Positions 17,093-25,647 of a stretch of 64,000 nt of DNA are shown here, piece after piece. Location: NCBI RefSeq assembly GCF_035325945.1, contig NZ_DAOKYX010000011.1, positions 26,223 through 90,222 on the forward strand. The letters run 5' to 3'. Both the position numbers and the translations under genes were made by a program. Under the pieces are notes generated by a model. The model was not told the origin of the DNA. It ran no database searches and saw nothing but the letters and a program-made list of their open reading frames with translations. How positions within the stretch are numbered: the first letter of the stretch is position 1; each line of letters opens with the position of its first letter. Source of the stretch: Parvibaculum sp035325945 (GTDB taxonomy: Bacteria > Pseudomonadota > Alphaproteobacteria > Parvibaculales > Parvibaculaceae).

Positions 17093-17884
17093 TCACTTCA
17101 CCTGGCCGCCATCGACCACCAGCACAGCGCCGGTGATGAAGCTCGCACGCGGGCTCGCCAGGAAGAGCGCCGCATCGGCGATTTCTTCGACCTTGCCGAA
17201 GCGGCGCAGCGCCACCTCGCGTTTGATCCAGCGCGCCCAGTCGTCCGGCCGCTCCTTCGTGTTCTTCTCCCACACGCCGCCCTCGAAGAGGATGTTGCCG
17301 GGCGCGATCGCATTGACGCGGATGCCTTCCTTGCCGACGAGCTTGGAAAGCGCCCGCGTCGTCTGGTTGACCGCCGCTTTCGACGCCGCATAGGTGACGG
17401 CGGTGCCGAGCGCCTCGACGCCGGCGATGGAGGAAATGAAGATCAGATTTGCGCCCTCGCGCTCTGCGGCGGGCCGCTTGACGATGCGCCTCAGCGCCTC
17501 GCGCGCAAGGAAGAACGAGCCCGAGAGGTTCTGAAGAAGGTCTGCATCCCACAGCTCGTCCGAAACGTCGAAGCCGAGCGGCGCCTTCGACATGCCGACA
17601 TTGGCGATGACGGTGTGAAGCCCGCCGAGCTTTGCCTCCGTCGCGTCGAGCGCGGCGGCGAGATCGGCCGTGTTCGTCATATCGCCCGCAATGGTGAGAA
17701 GGCCGGATGCCGGAACCCCCTCGGCGATGAGCGCCTCGCGCGCCTTGTCGAGCGCAGCTTCACCCCGTCCGGTAAGCGCGACCCTTGCCCCCTCCCGCGC
17801 GAAGGCCCGCGCCATGCCGAAGCCGATACCCCGGCTCGCGCCTGCGATAAAGACCGTTTTGCCCTTGAGTTCGAGATCCATCAT
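17093..17884 (-). CDS. SDR family oxidoreductase
   Basis: This 263-residue classical short-chain dehydrogenase/reductase has the NAD(P)-binding motif GASRGIG at 15-21, the NVG variant of NNAG, a catalytic Ser in FISSIAGV and Tyr/Lys in YAASKAAVN (near 164-168). The C-terminal ASFITGAVLVVDGGQ is the usual end of the family. It probably oxidises or reduces a hydroxy- or keto-acyl or alcohol substrate; which one cannot be told. Two ATGs overlap the start; 17881 has better spacing from the GGGGGA site than 17884. It is divergent from the crotonase gene (135 bp). Confidence 0.88.
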   Translation of the reverse strand: MMDLELKGKTVFIAGASRGIGFGMARAFAREGARVALTGRGEAALDKAREALIAEGVPASGLLTIAGDMTNTADLAAALDATEAKLGGLHTVIANVGMSKAPLGFDVSDELWDADLLQNLSGSFFLAREALRRIVKRPAAEREGANLIFISSIAGVEALGTAVTYAASKAAVNQTTRALSKLVGKEGIRVNAIAPGNILFEGGVWEKNTKERPDDWARWIKREVALRRFGKVEEIADAALFLASPRASFITGAVLVVDGGQVK

Positions 17885-18019
17885 TCCCCCGCCTTGCCGG
17901 ATTTCCTTGTCCGCACAGTGCAGGCCAAGCCCGCCCCGGCGTCAAGCGGCCTTGCTTGTCGGCGCGTGCACGCCTGCCTTAGACTTCCCTCAACCAGAAA
18001 AATCGAACGGGAGAAGCTC

Positions 18020-18832
18020 ATGGAATACGCCCAGATCAGGGTCGAGAAGCGGGGAGCCGTCGCGCTCATCACGTTGAACCGGCCCGACCGCCTCAATGCG
18101 TGGACGCCGCGCATGGCCGAAGAGCTTGGTCATGCGATCTCCGCCGCCAATGACGACCGCGACATTGGCGCCATCGTGATGACGGGCGAGGGGCGCGGCT
18201 TTTGCGCCGGTGCCGATGTCGATCAGGTCTTCAAGGCGCGGGTGGACGGCAAGGACCCCGGCAACGATACGCGCGGCGGCTCGGGCGGCATGCCGGCGGG
18301 CGTGGACTGGATCGCGCTTGCCCGTTCGTCGAAGCCGCTGATCGCGGCTGTGAACGGCGTCGCCGTCGGCATCGGCGTCACCATGATCCTTCCCTTCGAT
18401 GTCATCGTCGCGGCGGAAGAGGCGAAGTTCGGCCTCGTCTTCGTCAAGATGGGCATCGTGCCGGAGCTTGCCTCGTCGCATTTCCTCGTTTCCCGCATGG
18501 GTTGGGGCAATGCAAGCGAGATGATGCTGACGGGCCGCCTCTATCCGGCGGAGGAAGCGCGTGCGAAAGGTCTTTGCGAATATGTCGTTCCGCAGGCGGA
18601 GCTTCTTTCAAAGGCGCTCGAAATCGCCGAACTGATCGCCGAGAACCCCTCGCGCCAGCTTCGCATGACCAAGGCGCTTCTCACCGAGAATGCCTGCACG
18701 ACCGATCTCGCCCGCGCCCAGAAGCTGGAGACGGATGCGCTTCAGATCTGTTGGACGACGCCGGAGCATCGCGAGGCGGTCGATGCGTTCCTCAACAAGC
18801 GCAAGCCCGATTTCCGGAAGGTGGCATCATGA
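18020..18832 (+). CDS. Enoyl-CoA hydratase/isomerase family protein (crotonase)
   Basis: This 270-residue crotonase has the oxyanion-hole segments GRGFCAGADVDQVF and VNGVAVGIGVTMILPFDVIV. The Glu of crotonase QPEI (Glu144 in rat) is replaced in FGLVFVKMGIVPELASS. The Glu in VPELASS lines up with the base of peroxisomal delta3,delta2-enoyl-CoA isomerase, and Glu in NASEMML corresponds to Glu164. An isomerase or other crotonase activity is therefore as likely as hydration. The start has GGGAGAAG upstream. Its stop overlaps the ATG of the hydrolase gene by four bases (ATGA), so the two are translationally coupled. Confidence 0.85.
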   Translation: MEYAQIRVEKRGAVALITLNRPDRLNAWTPRMAEELGHAISAANDDRDIGAIVMTGEGRGFCAGADVDQVFKARVDGKDPGNDTRGGSGGMPAGVDWIALARSSKPLIAAVNGVAVGIGVTMILPFDVIVAAEEAKFGLVFVKMGIVPELASSHFLVSRMGWGNASEMMLTGRLYPAEEARAKGLCEYVVPQAELLSKALEIAELIAENPSRQLRMTKALLTENACTTDLARAQKLETDALQICWTTPEHREAVDAFLNKRKPDFRKVAS

Positions 18833-19761
18833 GCGTCGTCAATGTCAGCCTTCAGCTCAATGATGTGACGCCTATTCGCCGCGAGCTTGCGCTCGAGGAT
18901 GGCTCCGTCTCCTTCCTCGAATGGCAGGGCGGAAAGCACCAGCCGGCGCTCCACTTCGCGCATGCCAATGGCTTCAATGCGCTGACCTATCGCCGCCTTC
19001 TCTCTCCGCTCGCGAGCCGCTTCCACATTCGAGCCTGGGACGCGCGCGGCCACGGCATGACGAGCCTGCCCGCGAATCCGCAGGGCCATTCGAGCTGGCG
19101 CATCTATCGCGACGATCTGATCCGTGTGGTCGAGAATTTCGCCGCCGAGACGGGCGGGCCCGTTCTGCTCGGCGGCCACTCCATGGGCGGCACGACGAGC
19201 CTCATGGTCGCCGCCGAGCGGCCCGATCTCGTGCGCGGCCTCGTGCTCGTCGATCCCGTCCTCGTGCCCTCTTTCGCGCGCATGGTGATGCGTTTCTACC
19301 GCATGCTCGGCCGCAAGGGCGGGCCCCTCTCGCTTGCCGATGGCGCCGAGCGCCGCCGCGCGGTCTTTCCCGATCGCGCCGCCATGGTCGCGTCATACAA
19401 GGGGCGCGGCGCCTTCCGCACCTGGCCGGAAGAGGTCATCGCGGACTATGTGGAGGGCGGCACGAAGCCGCGCGAGGACGGGCAGGTGGAGCTTGCCTGC
19501 GCACCGCAATGGGAAGCGGCGAACTTCCGCGCGCAGGATCACAATATCTGGCACGACATCGGCCGCCTGCGCTGCCCGCTGACGCTGATTTATGCGGGGC
19601 CCGCCTCGACCTGCCGCGCGCCCGCGCCGGAGCTTCTCGGCAAGCACGATCCCGAGGCGACGATCCTGCGCATCGGGCAGTCGAGCCATTTTCTGCCGAT
19701 GGAATATCCCGATGCGGTGCGCCGTGAGACGCTGGCGCTTGATGCGCGCCTATCGGCCTGA
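18829..19761 (+). CDS. Alpha/beta hydrolase
   Basis: A 310-residue alpha/beta-fold hydrolase. The nucleophile elbow GGHSMGGTTSL, the oxyanion region HFAHANGFNALTYRRLL and a late SSHFLPMEYPD His motif give the Ser-His-Asp triad layout. HIRAWDARGHGMT is the typical strand before the elbow. Esterase, lipase or CoA-ester hydrolase activity is possible. The ATG overlaps the crotonase stop, so both act together, perhaps on the same acyl substrate. Its 3' end overlaps the convergent acyl-CoA dehydrogenase gene by 12 bp. Confidence 0.85.
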   Translation: MSVVNVSLQLNDVTPIRRELALEDGSVSFLEWQGGKHQPALHFAHANGFNALTYRRLLSPLASRFHIRAWDARGHGMTSLPANPQGHSSWRIYRDDLIRVVENFAAETGGPVLLGGHSMGGTTSLMVAAERPDLVRGLVLVDPVLVPSFARMVMRFYRMLGRKGGPLSLADGAERRRAVFPDRAAMVASYKGRGAFRTWPEEVIADYVEGGTKPREDGQVELACAPQWEAANFRAQDHNIWHDIGRLRCPLTLIYAGPASTCRAPAPELLGKHDPEATILRIGQSSHFLPMEYPDAVRRETLALDARLSA

Positions 19762-20919
19762 GCTTGTGTGGGGCGCGCGCAGTCCGGCGCCGATCCGCTC
19801 CAGCATCATTTCGGTCGAGCCATCGGTGAAGGCGGCGATCTTGGCCGAGGCGAGGTGCCGCCCGAGCGGCAGCTCCTCGCGAAGCCCGGCGGCGCCCATG
19901 GCCTGAATGCAATCCGCGATGCGCGGCACCGTCACCCGGCCGGCAAAGTTCTTTGCATGCGCCGCCGCCATCACCGCGTCCCGCCCCTCGTCGATGAGGC
20001 GTCCTGCATCGCGCGTCAGCGCGCGCAGGGCTTCGAGATCGGTCGCCACATCGGCAAGCGACCAGCGAAGCCCCTGATGCTCGACGAGCGGCTTGCCGAA
20101 TGCGTGTCGCCTCGCGCCATAGTCGAGCGCGGCTTCGAGGCTCGCCGCCAGCATGCCCGCGCACATCGCCGCCACATAGACCCGCGCGCCGTTGACGCTC
20201 TGCATGGCGAGCTTGAAGGCCGTGCCGGGGCCCGCGAGCAGGTCGTCGTCGGGAACGAAATAATCCTCGAGCGCGAAGCCGCCCGCGCCGATCGCGTGGC
20301 CTCCCATGAGCGCATAGGCGGGCTTGCGCGCGAAGCCCGGCCGCCGCGCATCGACGAGAAAGCAGGCGATGCCCCGCCACCCAGCGCTTGCATCGGTCTG
20401 CGCATAGGTGATGAAGATGTCGGCGACGGCCGCATTGGTGATCCAGCCCTTCTCGCCGGAAAGGAGCCATCCGCCCTCGGCCTTGCGCGCCATTGTGCCG
20501 ATCGCGGCGAAGTCACTGCCCGCGCCCGGTTCCGAGAGCGCCGTCGCGCCGAATATCTCGGCCTTCATCAGTGCCGGGACGAGGTCCTCGCGATGCCGTG
20601 ACACAGCGCTCTGCGCGAGCTTCGCGGCCACATTGTGCGTGTTGATCATCGAGAAGGCGAAGGCCATGTCGGCGCGCGACATCTCCTCGGCGATGGCAAG
20701 CTTGAGAAGATAGCGCGCGCCAAGCCCGCCGAGCGCTGCCGGCACTTCGAGGCCGAGCAGGCCCTCCCTGGCGGCCGCTTCCAGCGCCTCGACCGGCATC
20801 CGCCGCTCGCGCTCCCATCGCGCGGCGTTGGGCCGAACGATTTCTTCCGAAAATCGCCGTGCGCGGTCGAAGATTTCGCGCTCCCGCTGGTCGAGCATCG
20901 CGCTCAGAAATTCGCTCAT
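19750..20919 (-). CDS. Acyl-CoA dehydrogenase family protein with non-canonical active site
   Basis: The 389-residue protein has the acyl-CoA dehydrogenase fold: ATALSEPGAGSDFAAIGTMA, LSGEKGWITNAAVADIFI, RRHAFGKPLVEHQGL and a C-terminal TDGSTEMMLERIG. The usual catalytic Glu is absent at both known positions. The YEGT site reads TDGS (Asp instead of Glu), and the long-chain/isovaleryl site (xERL) reads GARV. Asp as base occurs in some cyclic acyl-CoA dehydrogenases, so an unusual substrate is possible. The start at 20919 has GGGGAG upstream. The gene is not in an operon and faces the hydrolase gene. Confidence 0.87.
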   Translation of the reverse strand: MSEFLSAMLDQREREIFDRARRFSEEIVRPNAARWERERRMPVEALEAAAREGLLGLEVPAALGGLGARYLLKLAIAEEMSRADMAFAFSMINTHNVAAKLAQSAVSRHREDLVPALMKAEIFGATALSEPGAGSDFAAIGTMARKAEGGWLLSGEKGWITNAAVADIFITYAQTDASAGWRGIACFLVDARRPGFARKPAYALMGGHAIGAGGFALEDYFVPDDDLLAGPGTAFKLAMQSVNGARVYVAAMCAGMLAASLEAALDYGARRHAFGKPLVEHQGLRWSLADVATDLEALRALTRDAGRLIDEGRDAVMAAAHAKNFAGRVTVPRIADCIQAMGAAGLREELPLGRHLASAKIAAFTDGSTEMMLERIGAGLRAPHTSSGR

Positions 20920-21041
20920 GCCTCTCCCCGTTTATCTTGCGACAGAGTAGCCTTGCTCCCGCACATCCTCAATTCCGCCGGATCGCTCTCTTGCCCTTCT
21001 CATTCGCCGAAGCCGATCCCGACCGCTCCGCCAAGGAAGAA

Positions 21042-21233
21042 ATGCTCCGGGCCATGAGCGACGGGGAGCTTGTCGCTGCCTATCGGGAAACGCGCGCCGC
21101 CGCCCGGCGCGCCCGCGGCGCGCGCGATATGGAACGGCTTTATCCGCTCGTTCGCGGCATGAAGACGATCCAGCGCATCGCGGGCGAGCGCGGGATCGTC
21201 ATCGCGGCGGGGCAGGGCGCCTCAGACGCCTAG
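21042..21233 (+). CDS. Small hypothetical protein
   Basis: A 63-residue basic, Ala/Arg-rich, mainly helical protein (MSDGELVAAYRETRAAARRA ... MERLYPLVRGMKTIQRIAG). The ATG at 21042 follows AAGGAAGAA, a good ribosome-binding site; a TTG at 20991 would add 17 residues. I recognise no family. It overlaps the 3' end of the convergent thioesterase gene by 12 bp. Codon use resembles the neighbours, but at this size the call rests mainly on the start site. Confidence 0.45.
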   Translation: MLRAMSDGELVAAYRETRAAARRARGARDMERLYPLVRGMKTIQRIAGERGIVIAAGQGASDA

Positions 21234-22142
21234 TCCCGGCACGACCAGCGATTCAAGCCTTTCGCGCAGTTCGTCGGGAATGGGAATGGCCTTGCGCGTC
21301 TCGAGATCGAGCGCGATGGCGACGGCCTCCGCCGTGGCGATCGATTGGCCGGTTTCGAGATCGAAGAGCCAGTGGCCCCAGACATAGGTCTTCGGCCCCA
21401 CCTCCTTGAGCCCGCTGCGGAGCGTCAGCACATCGCCCACGCGCGGATAGCGCCGGTAATGGAAGCGATATTCGAGCGCGGCCCCGCCGACGCGGGAATT
21501 CTTGGAACGGTCGTCGCCGCGCGTCTGGCCGAGAAGGTTCGGAATGGAATCCGAAACGATCCCCATGAAATGCCGCGTGATGAGAAAGCCCTGCGCGTCG
21601 CATTGCTCGGGCTGGATCTCGCCCTGCCATGTGAAGACGAGGCTCATCTTTTCAGCCTCTTCGAGCGTCGGCGCTGTTCGTGGCTCGTAGAGCGTGAGGC
21701 CGCGCGGCGCGCCATGCTGCGGCAGATCGACGATGAGCGCCTTGGCGGCGGCCTTGGCCTTGGCCGGCAGCGGCTTCAGCTCGTGCGAGTCGGCGTCCAG
21801 AAGTTCCACATCGGCGCTGAAGGTCGCGGCGACCTCGCCCGAAACCGTGTTCCACATCTCCTCATAGACGCGCAGCCCGTAATCGCGCACCTCGAGCACG
21901 CCAGTGCGGATGGTAAAGGGCGCGCCGGGGCGCTGCTCGCGCAGGAAGCGAACATGATGGTCGCGCGCGACGAGCCGCGCCCGCTCCGCATCTATGAAGC
22001 GCGGGCCGAGGCCGAGATGCACGCCGAGCGCGGCGAGCCCCTGCGTCGCATGCTCCATATAGAATTGCACATTCATGTGCCCCATCTGGTCCGACTGCCA
22101 TGTCTGCACGCTCGAGCGCGCGACATCGATCATCTGCGCCAT
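21222..22142 (-). CDS. Double-hotdog acyl-CoA thioesterase, paralogue 1
   Basis: This 306-residue protein consists of two tandem 4HBT hotdog domains. The N-terminal half keeps the active-site motif SDQMGHMNVQFYMEH. The C-terminal half begins IQPEQCDAQGFLITRHFM, where the GHMN His-Met-Asn is lost, so only the first half probably keeps a full active site. Both halves end with the strand pattern ATFSADVELLD and ATAEAVAIALD. It hydrolyses a CoA thioester; the substrate is unknown, and two-domain relatives include betainyl-CoA thioesterase. The start at 22142 has GAGGAAAG upstream. It is last of a four-gene operon with two paralogues. Confidence 0.82.
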   Translation of the reverse strand: MAQMIDVARSSVQTWQSDQMGHMNVQFYMEHATQGLAALGVHLGLGPRFIDAERARLVARDHHVRFLREQRPGAPFTIRTGVLEVRDYGLRVYEEMWNTVSGEVAATFSADVELLDADSHELKPLPAKAKAAAKALIVDLPQHGAPRGLTLYEPRTAPTLEEAEKMSLVFTWQGEIQPEQCDAQGFLITRHFMGIVSDSIPNLLGQTRGDDRSKNSRVGGAALEYRFHYRRYPRVGDVLTLRSGLKEVGPKTYVWGHWLFDLETGQSIATAEAVAIALDLETRKAIPIPDELRERLESLVVPGLGV

Positions 22143-22180
22143 CTGTCTTTCCTCATTTCTCGTTACGATATTGAATTCGG

Positions 22181-23083
22181 TCAGGCGCGCGCGAAGCGGC
22201 GCGCGACGCTGTCCGGGATGTGAATGGCCTTGCGGCTTTCGCGGCTGAAGAGAAGTCCGAGCCCCTCCGCGGCGCAGGCCGGCTCGCCCGTCTCGCCATT
22301 GAAGAGCCAGTGGCGGTATCGAAGCGTCTTGTCCGTCGCCTCGACGAGGCCGGTTCTGACGATGATGGTTTCGCCCGCCATCAGTTCGCGGAAATAGCAC
22401 AGCCGCATTTCGACGGTCGCGGTCGCAAGTCCCTTGGCCGCCTGTTCATGCCGGCCGAGCCCCGCATGCGCCCACATATGGCCCTGCGAATCCGAAAAGC
22501 GCGCCATGAAGAAGCGCGCATTCATATGGCCGTTGGTATCGCACTCCCACGGGTTCACGACGGAGCGGTTGCTCTCGATCATCTGGAGTTCATCGGCGCG
22601 GGCGAGCGAGACGTCGCGGTCGATCGCCTCGCGCGGCAGGCCGCGGGGAGTCGCATGGGCGGGAAGATCGCCCATGAGCGCCAGCGCCTTCTCGCGCGTG
22701 CCCTCGGGCCAGGGCGTGAGCCTGCGCGTCGCGAGATCGAGGCAGCCGACATCGACGACGAAAGTGGCGGCGAGCCTGTCGTCGAGGATTTCGCGCATCT
22801 CCTGATACATGAGCATCGTCTTTTCGCGCATCTCAATGACGCCGGAGCGGACGAGCACGAGATCGCTGGTGCGCAGCTCGCGGTGAAAGCGGATGTGATG
22901 CTCGAGCGCGACATAGCCGAGCCCGGTTTCGCGCTGATGCGCATGGCCGAGCCCGATCGCGGCGCGGAAATTGTAGGAGGCGTCCGATGTCTTGCCGATA
23001 TAGTGCTGGATGTTCATGTGGCCCATCTCGTCGCATTCCTGCAACGAGACATAGCCGCGATAGGTGTCGATGAGCCCGCTCAT
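22181..23083 (-). CDS. Double-hotdog acyl-CoA thioesterase, paralogue 2
   Basis: The product has 300 residues. Two hotdog domains each carry the full motif: LQECDEMGHMNIQHYIGKTS in the N half and NPWECDTNGHMNARFFMARF in the C half. The repeat of WECD.NGHMN in both halves shows internal duplication. Strands ATFVVDVGCLDLATRRLTPW and GETGEPACAAEGLGLLF close each domain. Its ATG overlaps the stop of paralogue 3 (ATGA), so it is translationally coupled to it. The substrate is unknown; a CoA thioester of a branched or modified short acid is a guess from context. Confidence 0.82.
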   Translation of the reverse strand: MSGLIDTYRGYVSLQECDEMGHMNIQHYIGKTSDASYNFRAAIGLGHAHQRETGLGYVALEHHIRFHRELRTSDLVLVRSGVIEMREKTMLMYQEMREILDDRLAATFVVDVGCLDLATRRLTPWPEGTREKALALMGDLPAHATPRGLPREAIDRDVSLARADELQMIESNRSVVNPWECDTNGHMNARFFMARFSDSQGHMWAHAGLGRHEQAAKGLATATVEMRLCYFRELMAGETIIVRTGLVEATDKTLRYRHWLFNGETGEPACAAEGLGLLFSRESRKAIHIPDSVARRFARA

Positions 23084-24018
23084 CGCACTATGTCCTCGAG
23101 CGTATGAAGGTGAGGGGCGAACTGCGCGCGCTCCTCTTCCGACAGGGCGACGGCGCGGCGCTTGTCGAGGTCGAGCAGGACCGCCGTCACCTCGCTCGTT
23201 GCCACGAGAAGTCCCGTCTCTCCATTGAACATGAAATGGCAGAGGCGGATCGTCTTCGCGGCTACTTCGACGAGCGCCGATTTGACGATCACTATGTCGC
23301 CGGAGACGACCTCGCGCACATAGTTGAGCCGCTGTTCGAGCACGACGCTGCCGCGCCGTTCGCGCATCAGGCGCTGCCTGTCCATGCCGATCCCCTGCCA
23401 GAGATGGCCGGACCCGTCCGAATAGCGCGAGATATAGAACTGCGTCGCCATATGGCCGAAATCGTCGCAATGATGGCGCGCCACCGGCCCGCGATAGATT
23501 TCGATGAGGTCCTTCGTATCCGCCTGCGCGAGCGTGATGTCGGGTAGCCGCGTCTCGCGCCGGACGCTGCGCGCCTCAGCATGTTCCGGCAGCGGGCCGA
23601 TGAGCGCGCGGCCTCGGGCAAGCGCCTCCTCCGGCCAGGGCGCGAGCTTGCGTGTCTTCATGTCGAAATGCGCGCTGACGGCTACCATGGTCGCCGCCGT
23701 CTCATCGGTCGCCGCGTTGAGAAGCTCGTGATAGACGACGAGCGTGCGCGGCCGCATGTCGATGAGCCGCGAGCGCATGCGCACCATGTCGCCAGCATAA
23801 AGCTCGCGGTGAAAGCGATAATGCTCCTCGATCGCGATCATGGTGCGGCCCGTTTCGCGGATTGTGCTCGGCGTGAGACCGAGTTCATGCCGCAGAAAGA
23901 ACGCGCCGTCCGATGCGCGGGCGACATAGAACTGCACGTTCATGTGCCCATTGTCGTCGCACTCCCAGGTATTGACCGCGCCCCGGAAGCTGTCGAAATA
24001 ACCGTTGACGAGAGACAT
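23080..24018 (-). CDS. Double-hotdog acyl-CoA thioesterase, paralogue 3
   Basis: The product has 312 residues. The N half has NTWECDDNGHMNVQFYVARA and the C half RHHCDDFGHMATQFYISRYS, where Asn of GHMN is Ala. The linker region (RKLAPWPEEALARGRALIGP) matches the linker of paralogue 2 (RRLTPWPEGTREKALALMGD), so the two arose by gene duplication after the domain duplication. It lies 8 bp after the upstream HSL-type esterase and overlaps paralogue 2 by four bases. CoA-thioester hydrolysis is inferred from the fold. Confidence 0.82.
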   Translation of the reverse strand: MSLVNGYFDSFRGAVNTWECDDNGHMNVQFYVARASDGAFFLRHELGLTPSTIRETGRTMIAIEEHYRFHRELYAGDMVRMRSRLIDMRPRTLVVYHELLNAATDETAATMVAVSAHFDMKTRKLAPWPEEALARGRALIGPLPEHAEARSVRRETRLPDITLAQADTKDLIEIYRGPVARHHCDDFGHMATQFYISRYSDGSGHLWQGIGMDRQRLMRERRGSVVLEQRLNYVREVVSGDIVIVKSALVEVAAKTIRLCHFMFNGETGLLVATSEVTAVLLDLDKRRAVALSEEERAQFAPHLHTLEDIVR

Positions 24019-24026
24019 GTCGCGGA

Positions 24027-24992
24027 TCAGCCCGTCACACGAGCGAGGAAGGCGTCGGCGCGCGCATTCGCGGCTCTGGCGATCTCTCCCGGAAAGGCGA
24101 CGAAGCCATGCGCGCCGCCCGGATAGACGGCAAGCTCCGCTTCCCTTCCTGCCGCCACCCAGCGCGAATACATGAAGAGCGTGTCGTCGAGAAGCGCGTC
24201 GCGCGTGCCGATGGTGAAGAGGGCGGGCGGCATGTCCCTGAGATCCGCATAAAGCGGCGATATGTCGGGATCGCGCCGGTCGAGCCCGCCGGGCAGGAAG
24301 GCATCGCCGAATTTCGCGATATCGACGGTCCTGAGAATGAGCCGTTCGTCGCCGAACTGTTTCTGGCTCGGCGTCATCGAAAGATCGAAGGCGCCGAAGA
24401 CGAGATTGGCGCCACTGAAGCCCGTGAAGCCGTGCCGGTCGCGCATTCTGAGCAGCGTCACGGCAGAGAGATGCCCGCCGGCGGATTCACCGCCAATGGT
24501 GAGCCTGTCCGTGCCGAATTCCGCCTTCGCGTTCCGCGCGAGCCAGAGCGCCGCCGCCTCGCAATCGTCCGGTCCGGCGGGATAGGGGTTCTCCGGCGCG
24601 AGCCTGTATTCGACGCTGACGCAGGCAAGCCCGGCATTGGCCGCGATGCGCTCCAGCATCGGGTCCTGCTGGTCGGCGGCGCCGAGCACCCAGCCGCCGC
24701 CATGAATATGGAGATAGACGCCCTTGGGATTTTCCGGCGCGATGATGCGCAGCGGCACCTTGTGGCCGTTCTTTCCCTCGATATGCAGCGTGCGGGCACG
24801 CTCCGATTTCGGCGCGAGCGGAAAGGCCCCTTCGCCGCGGGCGCGGGCATCGCGCACCTTCTGCGCGCCCACATCCCACCATTCCTCCATCCCGGCCATG
24901 GCCTTGATGATGGCGTCATTGATGGCCCGCGTTTCGGCGGTAATCGCCTCGGGGCGGAAGAGAGCCGGATCGAACGGAGTGTTGCCTGACAT
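24027..24992 (-). CDS. Alpha/beta hydrolase, hormone-sensitive-lipase (acetyl esterase) family
   Basis: A 321-residue esterase of the HSL family, which cleaves short-chain carboxylic esters. It has the oxyanion-hole motif YLHIHGGGWVLG, the nucleophile elbow GGESAGGHLS (Ser about 170), the DALLDD Asp region and a late PGGAHGFVAFPG with the catalytic His. VSVEYRLAPENPYPAGPDDC is diagnostic of the family. The start at 24992 has GGGAGG upstream. It is the first gene of the operon with the three double-hotdog thioesterases, which suggests a route that handles both oxygen and thio esters. Confidence 0.9.
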   Translation of the reverse strand: MSGNTPFDPALFRPEAITAETRAINDAIIKAMAGMEEWWDVGAQKVRDARARGEGAFPLAPKSERARTLHIEGKNGHKVPLRIIAPENPKGVYLHIHGGGWVLGAADQQDPMLERIAANAGLACVSVEYRLAPENPYPAGPDDCEAAALWLARNAKAEFGTDRLTIGGESAGGHLSAVTLLRMRDRHGFTGFSGANLVFGAFDLSMTPSQKQFGDERLILRTVDIAKFGDAFLPGGLDRRDPDISPLYADLRDMPPALFTIGTRDALLDDTLFMYSRWVAAGREAELAVYPGGAHGFVAFPGEIARAANARADAFLARVTG

Positions 24993-25075
24993 GAATTGCC
25001 TCCCATTTTCTTTTCAGGGAGTAGACCGGATTCTGCGCTTGTCGTCTAATATGAACGTGAGGGAGGCCCCGTGCG

Positions 25076-25609
25076 ATGGAAACAGCGCTCGTGCTCAAGG
25101 TGCCGGAAGCGGAGGAGGCGGTATCGCATTGGCGGCGCCGTCACGATCCCTCGGCGACCGAGGGCATGCCGGCACATGTGACGCTCGTTTATCCTTTCAG
25201 GGAATGGGGCCAGATCGACGCAGCTGCGGAGGAAGCGCTCGCCTATCTTTTCGCCCGCGCCCATCCCATTGACCTGCATTTTGCGGAAACCCGGCGCTTC
25301 GCGTCCATTCTGTGGCTTGCGCCCGCAAGGCCCGAGCCGGTGATCGCGCTGGTGCGGGCGATGCGGCTCGCCTTTCCCGAAAACCTGCCCTATTCGGGCG
25401 CCCATGCCGAGGTGGTGCCGCATCTGACGGTCGCCCATGCCGCGGACGGGGAGGACGCTCAGGCGGAACTCGACCGCATCGAAAGAGAATTTCTCGCCGA
25501 GGCGCGACGTCACCTGCCCATTCGCGCCCGCATCGAGGAAGTCTCGCTCTTCCGCAAGGAAAGCGGCGGCTGGCGCGAGGCTCGGCGCTTTGCGCTGGGC
25601 AATGGCTGA
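25076..25609 (+). CDS. 2H phosphoesterase (2'-5' RNA ligase family) protein
   Basis: A 177-residue protein with two HxT motifs: HVTLVYPF (N half) and HLTVAHA (C half). These define the 2H phosphoesterase superfamily that includes LigT/ThpR. The two motifs are about 90 residues apart, as in the family. Members hydrolyse cyclic phosphates or 2'-5' phosphodiesters in RNA or small nucleotides; the actual substrate here is not known. The gene is divergent from the HSL-esterase operon. Confidence 0.8.
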   Translation: METALVLKVPEAEEAVSHWRRRHDPSATEGMPAHVTLVYPFREWGQIDAAAEEALAYLFARAHPIDLHFAETRRFASILWLAPARPEPVIALVRAMRLAFPENLPYSGAHAEVVPHLTVAHAADGEDAQAELDRIEREFLAEARRHLPIRARIEEVSLFRKESGGWREARRFALGNG

Positions 25610-25647
25610 GGCTATCGCCCGCCGGACGCGCCCCGGATAGCCGCGTC

